DNA from: Sphingobacterium psychroaquaticum
GTDB lineage: Bacteria > Bacteroidota > Bacteroidia > Sphingobacteriales > Sphingobacteriaceae
Reading direction: 5' to 3'
Length of the DNA: 64,000 bases
Assembly: GCF_900177625.1 (NCBI RefSeq)
Contig: NZ_FXAU01000004.1
Span: 248,001 to 312,000 of the forward strand
Part shown: piece by piece, positions 7,431-17,680 of the stretch
How the letters are laid out: the number at the start of each line of letters is the position of its first letter
How positions within the stretch are numbered: position 1 is the first letter of the stretch
Position numbers and translations under genes: made by a program
Notes under the pieces: model-generated
Seen by the model: only the letters and a program-made list of their open reading frames with translations
Database searches by the model: none
Told to the model about the DNA's origin: nothing

Positions 7431-9812
7431 CTAATTATCGCTTATCCCCACCATAATACCACTTTTATAATTTAAGTATCGTGTTCCATTTGGTGTAGAA
7501 ATAGCCTGTTTTGTCGTCAATCCTTCGGAACCATCAACCACAATTCTCCCTGATAAAATCTCTATAGCCGTTCCCCCGACCATATCCAACAGTATCCCTT
7601 TGTCAATTTCAGGATTATTAAGCCGCTTGAATTTTAAAATGGCATCGTCTTCCGAGGTTTCAAGACTGACATAATGAAGTTTTGGCAGGGGCTGTCCTGG
7701 CACAAACTCCTGAAACAAAGAGTCCCATGAGAACCCCATAGGCCGGATACGAAACTTACCAGCATATTCCATTGCAGGTAGAATAGGTTCCAATGAGTCG
7801 CCAGATATTTTAAACCCGGCAATGCGACTATCTCCTGTGATTATTAGTTTTTCAGCATTTATTTCTTGTGAAAAAAGCTCCTGAACATCTATGCGCTCTG
7901 CACGTATCTTGCCTGTAGTAATATTGTCGCCATTAACGTAGGTCATGCCGTTCGTGAAGGAATAATCACGTTTACTGTCTGCCACAGCATAGATAACACC
8001 TAAATTGAAATGAATAAAACCTACTTCAACATCAGCAGCCATCGGTGATTCCGATAGGTACCATTGTCCAATCAATGAGGTCGCGCTACATTTTGCAGAT
8101 AGGAAGTAATATTTGCCATCTATGAGGCTATCAAATGTAGTTCCACCGATCTCCCATATGTAACCCAGCCCCTCTATTTTCAATTCACGGTGCACTATTT
8201 GACCAGCTGTTACAACAACAACATTTGGGTTATCACCACTATTAACTTCGATTCTGACACCGTTAGTGTAGAAGTTTTGAGACTTAGCACCAACAGCTAA
8301 CATTATTGTTTCGATACTATTGGGGCGAATATTAGTGCCATCAAAATAACCATCAGGATCAAAAACAAGCTCCTGAAGCTGTCGCATACGCATCGCCTGA
8401 ACTCGTTGTTGTTCGGTCTTGGTTCTATCTACTTGTTTGACAGTCTCTTTGATCTTGTCTTTTTCAATGATAAACTGCACCTCCTGAGTGTATGTAATCT
8501 TATCGCTTATTACGACGGTGCATTGATTAGGGTTAACCAAAGGAAAAGATACAGACGTCACACGGATCATATCATCGATACCAAGTTTATCATCAACAAG
8601 GCGAACACGATCCCCCGACTTTAAAACGAAGGCATTTTCGCGCATATACTTTTCGTCGATTTCAACTTTGTAAGGCGGCCGTGTCAACTGCTTAAAACTT
8701 TTCAAAACAGCATCATACAATCGTTTCTCAGCATCATCAATGTACGACTGGGGCTGCTCAATACCAACCAAAGTGTACTTGTCGCCAACAACAGGATTAA
8801 ATGTTGCGCTTGGTACTGTAAAACCGTTCTTTTCTGTATTGGGTTTAATCCTAATTGTTTTCGTGCCGGAATTGTATGAACTTATATCGAAATCCTGACC
8901 GCTCAGTTCTCCTGATTTAAAAACTACTTTTGCTTGCACTCCTTCAATTCGATTACCGTTAAGGTCGAAATCCAATGTGGAGTCGGTTAAAGTCAGCCAA
9001 TCCTCACTTATAGCTGTCAAAGTTCCAGTACGCTCGGGGAATATGTCTTCAAATATGATCGACGTCTCCCTTCTGCGTTCCCCATCATTTAGCTGCCGCT
9101 CTATGCATCCATTATCTAAGGTTAAGCGGTCTGCTTTGTTTCGATAGCTTTCTGCCAAATTTACTGAGGATCCAAAGCCATAGATACGATTGTAAAGCGG
9201 TGTTTCCAGCATCCCACGCTCTACCGAATACAAACCCTTAGATCGACCGTACGAAAAATGTATATTAGTCTCCATACCAGCTTGCTGGGTAATGTTAATT
9301 GTCTTACCGTCTCCTGAAAACCAATACTCGAGGCTAAATTCCTCCGCAATCTTCTGTAAGGCTCCCTTGCAAGTAAAGCCAGTACCACTCGCAAAGAACT
9401 CAACAAGCTTTTCGTCGACGTCTTCGCACGCCCCAACCATCCAGCCAGTATCGTCCACATTCATATTTTCGACAATTAGTTCCAAAAACATTTTAGGCGT
9501 CCCGAAATACGAAAATTCAATTGATTGCTGATGTTTAAAACAAACATCCTTTAACCAGTAACTAGGGTGCTCTAACGTTATCGTGTAATGAAAAACATCA
9601 GATCTAACGACAGGATACATGACATTAACCGTAAATCTAACTCCGTTATACAGTATATAGTCATCTGTTCGGATATCAAGTACAACTGGTGAATAGAATT
9701 GTGTCTGAACATCAAAGCGCCCCATGCACTCGTCAAAGTAAATTGTCTGCTCATCAATAGGGACAAAAACTGTAGGCATCCCATTTCTGTAAAATTGTAG
9801 GCTATTAAGCAT
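7431..9812 (-). CDS. Tail tip / tail-associated structural protein
   Basis: This is a 793-aa protein. The N-terminal ~420 residues resemble baseplate hub or Tal-type proteins of siphophages (beta-rich, YRNGMPTVFVPIDEQ... onward). A central helical linker follows (KDKIKETVKQVDRTKTEQQRV). The C-terminal part contains NGDNITTGKIRAERID, typical of tail proteins that carry the host-specificity domain. It overlaps the spike gene by 8 bp and is the last large structural gene. Expected function: it closes the tail tube and contacts the host surface. Confidence 0.75.
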   Translation of the reverse strand: MLNSLQFYRNGMPTVFVPIDEQTIYFDECMGRFDVQTQFYSPVVLDIRTDDYILYNGVRFTVNVMYPVVRSDVFHYTITLEHPSYWLKDVCFKHQQSIEFSYFGTPKMFLELIVENMNVDDTGWMVGACEDVDEKLVEFFASGTGFTCKGALQKIAEEFSLEYWFSGDGKTINITQQAGMETNIHFSYGRSKGLYSVERGMLETPLYNRIYGFGSSVNLAESYRNKADRLTLDNGCIERQLNDGERRRETSIIFEDIFPERTGTLTAISEDWLTLTDSTLDFDLNGNRIEGVQAKVVFKSGELSGQDFDISSYNSGTKTIRIKPNTEKNGFTVPSATFNPVVGDKYTLVGIEQPQSYIDDAEKRLYDAVLKSFKQLTRPPYKVEIDEKYMRENAFVLKSGDRVRLVDDKLGIDDMIRVTSVSFPLVNPNQCTVVISDKITYTQEVQFIIEKDKIKETVKQVDRTKTEQQRVQAMRMRQLQELVFDPDGYFDGTNIRPNSIETIMLAVGAKSQNFYTNGVRIEVNSGDNPNVVVVTAGQIVHRELKIEGLGYIWEIGGTTFDSLIDGKYYFLSAKCSATSLIGQWYLSESPMAADVEVGFIHFNLGVIYAVADSKRDYSFTNGMTYVNGDNITTGKIRAERIDVQELFSQEINAEKLIITGDSRIAGFKISGDSLEPILPAMEYAGKFRIRPMGFSWDSLFQEFVPGQPLPKLHYVSLETSEDDAILKFKRLNNPEIDKGILLDMVGGTAIEILSGRIVVDGSEGLTTKQAISTPNGTRYLNYKSGIMVGISDN

Positions 9813-12090
9813 AAATCTTAAATTTTGTTACTTGGTTTGCAAATCCTGTTATCACCCCAGTACCGGTTTGGGCGCGCAATTTGATATCATTGGCCTCATC
9901 GTATCTCAAACCCTGTAGTTCCAAAAGAGTAGTCGTTATTAAACCATCTACTATTTGCTCAACATGTAGTTTTGCCCCTCCGGTTATGTAACGGATCATT
10001 TTGATCTTAATCGAAGCGCTGGAAGTCGCAGAAAGTCCGTTAAAAACATTCGAGGTATAGAGGTTAATCGCGCCAAAATCAACAAGTATTTTCGTTCCTG
10101 AAGAAACACCAATTGACAGTTGCGAATTAATTTCCAAAAAATCCCCAACGGCCAAGTAATTTGCAGGCATAACATAAGAGTATAGAGTTGTTAAAGTCCC
10201 GTTCGTCGTTGGTGAATTGTATTGTGAACTTAGGAGCTCAGGGAAGTTGTCGCTCTTCCAGCTCATTGCTGTCCCACCGTTTCTATAATAAGCGAATTGG
10301 TTGCCAGCAGGCATTACGCCATTAAACCGAAATGGCTTATTAAAGTACCATACGGAACCGTTGAAACCCCCAACATTTTCCCCGATAAGCTCGCCTTTGA
10401 ATCGCGCAGAAAAGAACGATATTTGGGTTGCTGCCACACGAGCAGAAGACCCACCACCAATATTAATAGAATCATCGAACTGACTGGACACGCCAGTAAT
10501 AAGGTCGACTGGAGATTTTGTAAGCTCATAATTAGTAACGCATAGGGCGCCAACTTTCGTTATTAAGTTGCTGTAACCGTTTCGCATTTCAACAATTGCC
10601 GGATTAGTATCCATCTTATTGGACATTAAAGACATGTATGTACTCGTGCGAGGTTTGTTCAAGATCAATTCGCGCTCAGCAACTGGTTGCCAATCTGAAT
10701 CTGTATAATTAGAAGCCCAAATATTGTTGTAATATACATTTGATGAACCAAATTCAACCGAATCAAATACATCATAATAACCTTCCATTCTCGTAGAGAG
10801 TATATGCATGTTCTCATATTTCAGCTTCTTGCATCCTTGGGTTTTGATAAAATTACGGCCGTAAAAACGTTCATGAAAACCGCTAATCGTACCGGAAAAA
10901 CATCTGTCAAGATAGAATGCAGAGTTGAACGTACATTTCTCAATATGCCCACCTTGCACATCAAATGCAGTGCAAAGCTTCATGTGAACAAGCGCAGAAG
11001 TATTACTAACTGGTAGATTAGGCATATCAAGCTGAGCGAACAGCAAGCTGCGAACGGTGATCCCAAAACTATAATGTATGTACAGTATATTTTCACAGGT
11101 CTGCCGCGGGTAGTTGGTCGTTATAAATTCATAAATGCCCTGGTCATTATGGGTAGTTCTAATTCCGTGTTTTTTGGGAAATGAAATTGTAACCCCACGA
11201 TAAATACTGGAATCACAGTAATTATCCCATTCGTTGGCCGGCATTCCTGCCGGGGGATTTTCATCCTGCAAAACCACAGCCCATAAATTTTGTCCACTTA
11301 CATTCTCAACTAATTGTCGAGTACGATAGTTCTCAATAGCAATTACATCAATATCGTCGCTACCAGCAACAAATGATAGATTCTTAAAAGATACATTAGT
11401 ACAATAGTCATCCTTTCCTTTGTATGGACGACCATTCTCCTTCATGTTCGTTCGGAAAATTGTTGTCGATCTGGTAGCCACAATGGAACTGCCCCTATTT
11501 TCCCATTGCGTAGCAGATTTACCGATCGCATTTCCACCTCTTATTGTTATTGGTATTGCGGCCGCCTTGTTGATATATACTGTGTAATTGACTAACATAG
11601 AGTATATAGGATGTGTCGGGATCACTAGATCACCACCTCCGATACGCTTTAGATACTCCACTCCAGCTTGCAAATTTACACTTGCTTCGGTTACGGAATC
11701 AGGGAACGCTCCAAAATACCTAGTATCAACGTTATCGCCCAAGTATGCTTGCAGTTTTAGATCGCCAATAACAAAGGTACTACCTCCGTCATCCGGATCA
11801 TCACTATCAGAGATGTAATAATTAACGGTATAAAAAGGTAAGTCTCCTTTTTTGTAGTATCCAAGTAGTCGTGCACTTTTAACGACACCGCTTCTAAGTA
11901 GCTCTTTATCGTTACTATTCATTGATCGCAGATCCTCAACGGTATCAAATTCTAATGTTCGACCAATTTTAGAGACCTCTACTTGCTGTACTTCTTTAGT
12001 TTCGCTATTGACGATCAATAACGTGTCTTCTGGCTTCATATCGGTACGATACTGCGCCTGACTTACATCTTTTGTTCCTTCCTGTGACAT
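9805..12090 (-). CDS. Tail spike or fibre with right-handed beta-helix
   Basis: This 761-aa protein has a short N-terminal attachment region. At about residues 130-480 it has a pectate-lyase-like beta-helix pattern: a YFGAFPDSVTEASVNLQAGVEYL-type start typical of phage spikes, then repeated short strands with stacked Asn, Gly and aromatic residues. The C-terminal 250 residues look like a trimerisation or receptor-binding module. It is placed between the distal tail protein and the tail tip protein. It may bind or cleave a surface polysaccharide. It carries no variable repeat of the DGR. Confidence 0.75.
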   Translation of the reverse strand: MSQEGTKDVSQAQYRTDMKPEDTLLIVNSETKEVQQVEVSKIGRTLEFDTVEDLRSMNSNDKELLRSGVVKSARLLGYYKKGDLPFYTVNYYISDSDDPDDGGSTFVIGDLKLQAYLGDNVDTRYFGAFPDSVTEASVNLQAGVEYLKRIGGGDLVIPTHPIYSMLVNYTVYINKAAAIPITIRGGNAIGKSATQWENRGSSIVATRSTTIFRTNMKENGRPYKGKDDYCTNVSFKNLSFVAGSDDIDVIAIENYRTRQLVENVSGQNLWAVVLQDENPPAGMPANEWDNYCDSSIYRGVTISFPKKHGIRTTHNDQGIYEFITTNYPRQTCENILYIHYSFGITVRSLLFAQLDMPNLPVSNTSALVHMKLCTAFDVQGGHIEKCTFNSAFYLDRCFSGTISGFHERFYGRNFIKTQGCKKLKYENMHILSTRMEGYYDVFDSVEFGSSNVYYNNIWASNYTDSDWQPVAERELILNKPRTSTYMSLMSNKMDTNPAIVEMRNGYSNLITKVGALCVTNYELTKSPVDLITGVSSQFDDSINIGGGSSARVAATQISFFSARFKGELIGENVGGFNGSVWYFNKPFRFNGVMPAGNQFAYYRNGGTAMSWKSDNFPELLSSQYNSPTTNGTLTTLYSYVMPANYLAVGDFLEINSQLSIGVSSGTKILVDFGAINLYTSNVFNGLSATSSASIKIKMIRYITGGAKLHVEQIVDGLITTTLLELQGLRYDEANDIKLRAQTGTGVITGFANQVTKFKIYA

Positions 12091-12092
12091 AA

Positions 12093-13010
12093 TTAGAATT
12101 TTTTGATTATTTCACTTAAAGGTTGACCATATTGATCAACCAAAAGTAACTTACTTTGATCTGTTAATTTATTGTATTCCTGTAGTTGACCGACCTCAAC
12201 AAACTTTATATCGATCTCTGCAATTACACCATTCGATTCCATCTGCATATTGGTAATCTGGAATCCATCCTTGACAAACACTTCCCGAACAGTTCCATCT
12301 GGCATTCGTAGGGTTCTTGCATTAGGCAATGAAAAGAGTGTGTACAGTCGATTTATAACTGCTTTAAAACCATTGAACGATGGTTGATTAATTACTCCCT
12401 TAAATGCTAGTTCTCGGAAGCTTCTCTTTACCCCATAAAACACCTCGTTCCCATAAGAAGTAGTTTTTTGTATTTTAGGCGTTGGACGATCAAGATCGTT
12501 TTCCAAAGTAAGCAGTGTGACACCTAGCTGTTCCCAAGAGAGATTATCTATACTTTCGTTACTATTGTCGACAATTGGGAACTCTACAACTGGAAAAACT
12601 ACCAAGGGCTCTCTAAAGGTGAAATTGATTTCAGCAATGTTATCCATGTAGTGGTATTTAATAACTACCTCCGAATTGATGTAAACACTCCAATTGCCTA
12701 GCCCGGGGTGTGTAAAGTCTATCAATCGATCTGTATCAATCGCATTATAGAAATTCTCTAGGTTGATAATGGCCTCTTTTCGCGACGCTGTTTTCATGAA
12801 AGCATAAAAATTTATATCCCTGCCGCCAAAAAAAATTTCATCTGACCTTAAGTATGGTTCTATACCATTTTCGTCACCCCAATCGTGAAAAATCTTTCCA
12901 GTACGAGCAGGCATATCCCATGCACCGGAAATCGCCATGTTACCACCTGGTATTTGTGAAGCAACAAGCCCAAATTGTTGCTCGATATTTAACCCATTAA
13001 TGTAATACAT
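12093..13010 (-). CDS. Distal tail protein (Dit-like)
   Basis: This 305-aa protein follows the tape measure gene with a 2-bp gap, the position of Dit proteins in siphophages. Its N-terminal half (GLNIEQQFGLVASQIPGGN) and beta-rich C-terminal half resemble tail proteins that form the hexameric hub linking tube and tip. No short motif decides the family, so the assignment rests on gene order and size. Confidence 0.65.
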   Translation of the reverse strand: MYYINGLNIEQQFGLVASQIPGGNMAISGAWDMPARTGKIFHDWGDENGIEPYLRSDEIFFGGRDINFYAFMKTASRKEAIINLENFYNAIDTDRLIDFTHPGLGNWSVYINSEVVIKYHYMDNIAEINFTFREPLVVFPVVEFPIVDNSNESIDNLSWEQLGVTLLTLENDLDRPTPKIQKTTSYGNEVFYGVKRSFRELAFKGVINQPSFNGFKAVINRLYTLFSLPNARTLRMPDGTVREVFVKDGFQITNMQMESNGVIAEIDIKFVEVGQLQEYNKLTDQSKLLLVDQYGQPLSEIIKKF

Positions 13011-13012
13011 AC

Positions 13013-16000
13013 TTAACCTGTATATGCTCTATTACTCTGTACACTTGTATTCTTATTTATGCTCTTAAGTTCTATTACCGCATTCTTTAACTCCGTAACG
13101 GTATCTTGTGTATTCTGCGCAATTGCTTTGAGATATCGAACTTGCTCCAGTATCTGATCATAGGATTTTTCATCAAAGTCAAGCGTCGCAAGTACAGCAT
13201 TTAGCTGCTGTTTAGCTAGATCATAACGAGCACGCTCGAATCCTAGAATTGCACTACTGGTCTCCTCGGTGGTAGCCCTGTTAATACGGCCAGAGATACT
13301 ACCGCTGTCTGCACCAATAGTTTTACCAGTAAGTTTTTCGATGTCTTTTACGGCATCTAGACCAGATTGTACAATCTCGGCATATGTTTTTTTGAATGCT
13401 TCAATTTCCTCGGCATTTAAACCATCTTTTGCATCCTCCCTGAATTTCCTTACTAGCTCCATAAGCGGTTCCTCCAGTATCGTTGTAGACATCGCAGACA
13501 GCAACGCATTTTGTACAACCTCCTCCATTGAATCAGCAAAATCCACTGCGGCACGCTTTCCTTCCTTAAAGCCTTGAATAATCCCCCCCGCTAATGATGA
13601 AGCCGTAACATTGCCCGACATCTTATCTTTTATCGTCTCTTCAATTTCCTTCATCAAATCATTGATATCGTCAACCTCTTCCTTTGCTTTTTTTAGGTTC
13701 TCAAATAGCGCCTTTGTGCTTTCTGTGAGTTTTCCTTCTGTGTATAGTTTTTCAAGATCATCGTATGTTTTCCCAGCCAGGTCGGCCGTAATATCAACGA
13801 CACGCGTCTTCTTACCTATACCAAGGAAACCTCCATATTTCTCTGTTTTTTGTCCGATAATCTGCTGACCCTCGGCCTGTATACGTTTAAGCATGTATTC
13901 GTAATCCGAGAGCATTTCGGTCTGCTTTGTTTTATTTCGACCTGTGATGAGATCGATCATAGACGGATTTTCCTTGTAGGAGGTTATCTCTCGCACCTGT
14001 TTTAATTTCAATTGCGCCTCCAGGAGCTGCTTTTGTGTCTCAAGTTCTTTCAAAGACATTTCGTTTATGTCAGAATGACTTCGAGCTCTCTCCCGAAGTA
14101 TGCGATTGTACTCAAGTTCGCCCTGCAAAACTTCCTCCTGGTATTTGCGCATTTCCTCTTTGGCTTTGCGCGCCGACTCTTTCGCGGCATTAAATATCCC
14201 AACAACGCCGGACACCACCGAGGTCACCGCCGATACCATGGAGCCAATCGGACCAGCTACCCCGGCAATGGCCGAGATACTGCCGAGTATTCCGCCTCCA
14301 CCTTGTTTTTTGCTTTCACCGTAATTATCAAATCCCTTTTTTAACGCGGTTATGTTTTCACCGACCTGTGCAGTTGACCGTAGTACTTTAGAAACCAGGG
14401 AAAGCATATCACCAAGACCTGCATTTACATTGCCAATTTCGCCCGCCATGGTCGCGAAGTCCTGACTTAGCGCATTGATCCGATCCGGCAATCGGTCTTT
14501 AAGTGCCTTTTCCGATTCTTTTATTGCCTTTTCAATCTTTTTACGTTCATCGGCAGACATGTTTTTATTGGTTGCTACCATGGACTTTGCGTCCGAAATG
14601 ACCTTTCTAGCCGCTGCGTCAGATAGATTCTGAATACCTTCGAAAAGGGTTTTATAACTAGCGAGCTGTTGAATATTTGAGTCATCCAATTGGTTAAGCT
14701 CTTCGACATGCTTACGATCAAACTCCCGTAACTCCTCTACAGTCGCCTCGCTCACCACTTTAGCACGTTCAGCTTCAAACGTAGCAATAAGTACCTTACG
14801 ACGTTGATCGTAGGTAATCATCAAAGCGAGAAGATCGGTGTATTTTTTCTCTTCGACCCGTTTTGCCTCATCAGCTTCTTTACTAAGTAACTTTGAACGC
14901 TCTTCTTGTCCAGTAGTAGCTGTTTTAGTTGCTACAGCCGCATGTGCTTCCGCTTCCTTTTCAGACAATGCAGTAACATATTGAAAGTAGTTTTCAAAGC
15001 CTTTTAAATCAACTTTAAAATGCTCGTCGGCCTTTTCCTTACCAAACTTAGACTTATACTCTTCATAGTCGGCAAAGAGCTTCTTTGCTTCCTCAAGATC
15101 AGCTGCTATCTTTTTAGTTTGTTGACTGTAGGTAACCTCTTGGATGGCCATCTGCTCGATAGGTTTCAATTGCGCTGTATCGATCAGGTCAACTGGTTTA
15201 AAACCTTTTTTATTTTTGTTTTTTAGATTATACCGGGTTATTTTTTCATTCTCTGTTATGATTACCTGATTGATCTTCGCGAACTTATCTTTTACAGCCT
15301 GTATTTCCGACTCATCGCTTTCCATCATCTTACGGGCATACTCTTTCCTTATTTCGGCAACCCTTTGTTCGACATTTTCCCGCGAACCGATTATTGAATT
15401 GAGGGCACTTTCGGCAGAACCAGCACTTTTAGGCTTAGAAGGTGCGTCGCGATACGATAAACCGCTCGCTTTCAATTTTTGCAAGTATTCTTTTTCTAGG
15501 TTTGTTCCTATTCTAAGATATGAGTCATATTCTTTCCTAAGTTCTGATTCCATACTTCCACGTATACGTTCGGCTCTTCCTCGTTCGAAGGATTTTGAGC
15601 TTTCTGACAAATGTGGGCTATTAATATGTGGGATAAATTCACTTGCATCCTTAATCTGTAACTGTACTATTTCCGCATACTTTTTAGCCGCCAATTCCGC
15701 CACGGCCATGGCTCGTGCCTTGGCGTAAGTAACCTCGATATACCTGTCCGCATTTTTGATTATTAACCGCTCTGCCTCGTTGAGGTTATTAGCCTGTCCC
15801 ATGGTACGTCCAAGCCCCTCATTGTATTCTTTCAATGCGCCTGTTTTGGATCGTAATCCTGCCTGCGCCTCTTTTATTGTTAAATGCATGACCGATATCT
15901 GCCCACTCGCTGTCGATATCGCCGATTTAGAGCTTTCCATGGCTTCGTTAAGAACTTTTTGACGCTCGGCAGCCTTCTGTTGCTGCTCTCGAAGCTTGGA

Positions 16001-16987
16001 CATGTATTCGATAAGCAGGCCTATTCCTACCACAGCCAAGCCTATCCCCGTACCAAGCAGCGCAAGACGGAACAACCGCAATGCTCCAGTGCTTTGCCCT
16101 ACAGCAATTGCATATCCACGTTGTAATAAGGTTTGCGAAGTAATAAGAATATTATCCTTCTTGCGTAGTTCCAGCTGGATCTGCTGTAAGCCCTGGAGAA
16201 TAGACATTGCCGCAGTGATTTTAAGGATCCCTTTTTGTAGGTCTTCGTTCTCCGAACCAAAAAGAGCAGTAACCCCCTGTAGTACGTTGTACCCGGCAAT
16301 CAAAGATTGAATGCCACGCACGGCCTGGTCGATATAGGGCGTTGGGGATGTCGCCTCCTTTACCGTGGTATTGGTATTCGCAATAGCGGTCTGCAATTCG
16401 GTTGCTGCCTGTTTCAGTGTATGGTATTCTTCGCTATTGGCTTTTCCCTGGAGTTCAAGCTCTACCATGGCATCTTTTAACTTTTTCACCTCTGCCGAGG
16501 TAAGCGGAACTTTACTTTGCAAGTCATTTAGCTTGCTGGTAAAATTAGCTATCGCCTCCAGGCTTGCGTACATCTCGGTACGTTCGCCCAGCTCCAAACC
16601 AGGCATATCCTTAAGCTTTAGCGCCAAAGTTCCCACTACAAGTTGGATTCGCTCAAAATCACCTTCGACAGTGTGCAGCACAGCTGAAAGTTCCAATATC
16701 TCATCACCGGAAAGCAGCTTGTTGGAAATCTTTTGCAGCTGATCGCTCATAATTCCTTCGAGTTCTCCGAAAGCATCCTTTATCGCAGTAGACTTAGCAA
16801 CAAAGCCTTTAGCGAGGTCTATTTTGTTCATCTGCGCCTCAATATGCGAAACCATATTTCCAGCATGTTTCTCCAAGTCATCAAATGTTTGCCCAACACC
16901 CTCAACAGCTTTTCGAGATTCAGCCATGCTGCGACGGAGGTCATCTTCGTTGGCGTTCCATTCGATATCGAATCTTAAGTTATCCAT
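13013..16987 (-). CDS. Tail tape measure protein
   Basis: This 1324-aa protein is by far the longest phage product. The N-terminus is a helical coiled coil. Hydrophobic segments appear near residues 230-245 and 305-330 (LALLGTGIGLAVVGIGLLI), and a Gly/Ala/Val-rich hydrophobic block lies near residues 895-935 (GGGGILGSISAIAGVAGPIG). Long charged helices with Lys/Glu repeats fill the rest. Tape measure proteins set tail length and are ejected into the host envelope. It directly follows the frameshifted G/GT chaperone genes, the conserved order in long-tailed phages, and overlaps the T frame by 8 bp. The length predicts a tail of roughly 200 nm (about 0.15 nm per residue, inference). Confidence 0.93.
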   Translation of the reverse strand: MDNLRFDIEWNANEDDLRRSMAESRKAVEGVGQTFDDLEKHAGNMVSHIEAQMNKIDLAKGFVAKSTAIKDAFGELEGIMSDQLQKISNKLLSGDEILELSAVLHTVEGDFERIQLVVGTLALKLKDMPGLELGERTEMYASLEAIANFTSKLNDLQSKVPLTSAEVKKLKDAMVELELQGKANSEEYHTLKQAATELQTAIANTNTTVKEATSPTPYIDQAVRGIQSLIAGYNVLQGVTALFGSENEDLQKGILKITAAMSILQGLQQIQLELRKKDNILITSQTLLQRGYAIAVGQSTGALRLFRLALLGTGIGLAVVGIGLLIEYMSKLREQQQKAAERQKVLNEAMESSKSAISTASGQISVMHLTIKEAQAGLRSKTGALKEYNEGLGRTMGQANNLNEAERLIIKNADRYIEVTYAKARAMAVAELAAKKYAEIVQLQIKDASEFIPHINSPHLSESSKSFERGRAERIRGSMESELRKEYDSYLRIGTNLEKEYLQKLKASGLSYRDAPSKPKSAGSAESALNSIIGSRENVEQRVAEIRKEYARKMMESDESEIQAVKDKFAKINQVIITENEKITRYNLKNKNKKGFKPVDLIDTAQLKPIEQMAIQEVTYSQQTKKIAADLEEAKKLFADYEEYKSKFGKEKADEHFKVDLKGFENYFQYVTALSEKEAEAHAAVATKTATTGQEERSKLLSKEADEAKRVEEKKYTDLLALMITYDQRRKVLIATFEAERAKVVSEATVEELREFDRKHVEELNQLDDSNIQQLASYKTLFEGIQNLSDAAARKVISDAKSMVATNKNMSADERKKIEKAIKESEKALKDRLPDRINALSQDFATMAGEIGNVNAGLGDMLSLVSKVLRSTAQVGENITALKKGFDNYGESKKQGGGGILGSISAIAGVAGPIGSMVSAVTSVVSGVVGIFNAAKESARKAKEEMRKYQEEVLQGELEYNRILRERARSHSDINEMSLKELETQKQLLEAQLKLKQVREITSYKENPSMIDLITGRNKTKQTEMLSDYEYMLKRIQAEGQQIIGQKTEKYGGFLGIGKKTRVVDITADLAGKTYDDLEKLYTEGKLTESTKALFENLKKAKEEVDDINDLMKEIEETIKDKMSGNVTASSLAGGIIQGFKEGKRAAVDFADSMEEVVQNALLSAMSTTILEEPLMELVRKFREDAKDGLNAEEIEAFKKTYAEIVQSGLDAVKDIEKLTGKTIGADSGSISGRINRATTEETSSAILGFERARYDLAKQQLNAVLATLDFDEKSYDQILEQVRYLKAIAQNTQDTVTELKNAVIELKSINKNTSVQSNRAYTG

Positions 16988-17674
16988 TGAACCGTTCTCT
17001 ATGTGCTTTTAAATCTATTTTATTTACTTTCTCTACGATATCTTTCCGTTTTACCATTCTCGCCTTATCAGAAGACAGCATGACCAGGTTAGTCCAGCTC
17101 ACTGTTTCCAGGATTTTATCCAGTCGGGTCGGGTCATCTCCGCAAAGCTGCCCAAGCCAACCCCAAGGGCTATTCATGCCAATTGCAATTAACTCCTCTT
17201 GGTCTAGTGCCCCATCTTTTTTGGAGCCGTTATCATCTTGGCTCGTAGAAATCTGGTAATAATCATAAAATCCTCACTTCCTCCCTGTAGTATGGATAGC
17301 TGTAAGAGAGCCAGGGCTTCTTTTGGTGTAATGGCCTCTCGCAGGTAGTTTGCATAAGGCCTTAGAAACAGTTTTGTAAGTCGCCTATCGACAAGGAAGA
17401 GACAGGCCAGCGCCCGATAGATACAGCGCGAATAGCGAACCTGAAACAACAGGGCATCCTGTACACTTATCTCCTGAAGCTGATCCACTGATAGCTGACA
17501 CCTTAGGAACCATTCGCCCATACGCAGAAAAGCGCCGCCCGTAGGCGCACGAAGTGTAAGTGTTATCGTTTTCTTACCAAGCAACCGTAACCACAAAGGG
17601 GCGCGGGCTTTAACCCTTACGCCCCTTTGTAATAGTGTTTCGGTCGCATGCAATTCCGTTCTGTTTGCGTCCAT
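16980..17674 (-). CDS. GT tail assembly chaperone made by -1 frameshifting
   Basis: Reading starts with the G frame at 17674 and slips back one base at A_AAA_AAG (17222-17216). It then continues DGALDQEELIAIG into the frame that ends at 16980. The product is 231 residues: 153 from G plus 78 new ones. The T part (NSPWGWLGQLCGDDPTRL) has no sensible start of its own and ends overlapping the tape measure start. In lambda and many siphophages the same arrangement makes gpG and gpGT, which coat the tape measure during tail assembly. The slip site and uninterrupted downstream frame are seen directly; use of the slip is inferred. Confidence 0.85.
17204..17674 (-). CDS. G-type tail assembly chaperone (unshifted product)
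   Basis: This 156-aa protein lies between the tail tube gene (7-bp gap) and the tape measure gene. It is mainly helical and basic, with the C-terminus RFLRAKMITAPKKMGH. The slippery heptamer lies four codons before the stop, so most ribosomes should make this form and a minority the GT form. The family is not recognisable by motif. The assignment rests on position, size and the frameshift site. Confidence 0.8.
   Translation of the reverse strand: MDANRTELHATETLLQRGVRVKARAPLWLRLLGKKTITLTLRAPTGGAFLRMGEWFLRCQLSVDQLQEISVQDALLFQVRYSRCIYRALACLFLVDRRLTKLFLRPYANYLREAITPKEALALLQLSILQGGSEDFMIITRFLRAKMITAPKKMGH
17216..17222 (-). promoter_or_regulatory. Programmed -1 frameshift heptamer A AAA AAG
   Basis: On the minus strand the zero-frame codons are CCA AAA AAG, giving the heptamer A AAA AAG, one of the most efficient bacterial slip sites (also used in E. 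coli dnaX). After slipping, the frame stays open for 78 residues. A possible weak downstream stem pairs CCAAG with CTTGG about 20-50 nt later. Confidence 0.85.
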
Positions 17675-17680
17675 AGTTTA

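Noticed and set aside
7634..9784. Other frames inside the tail tip gene
   Set aside because: Overlap one long frame with structural-protein features; no independent support.
13269..16978. Many plus-strand frames (up to 152 aa) opposite the tape measure gene
   Set aside because: All are antisense shadows of one long coding frame; composition is Ser/Leu-rich as expected for antisense reading of Lys/Glu-rich coding sequence.
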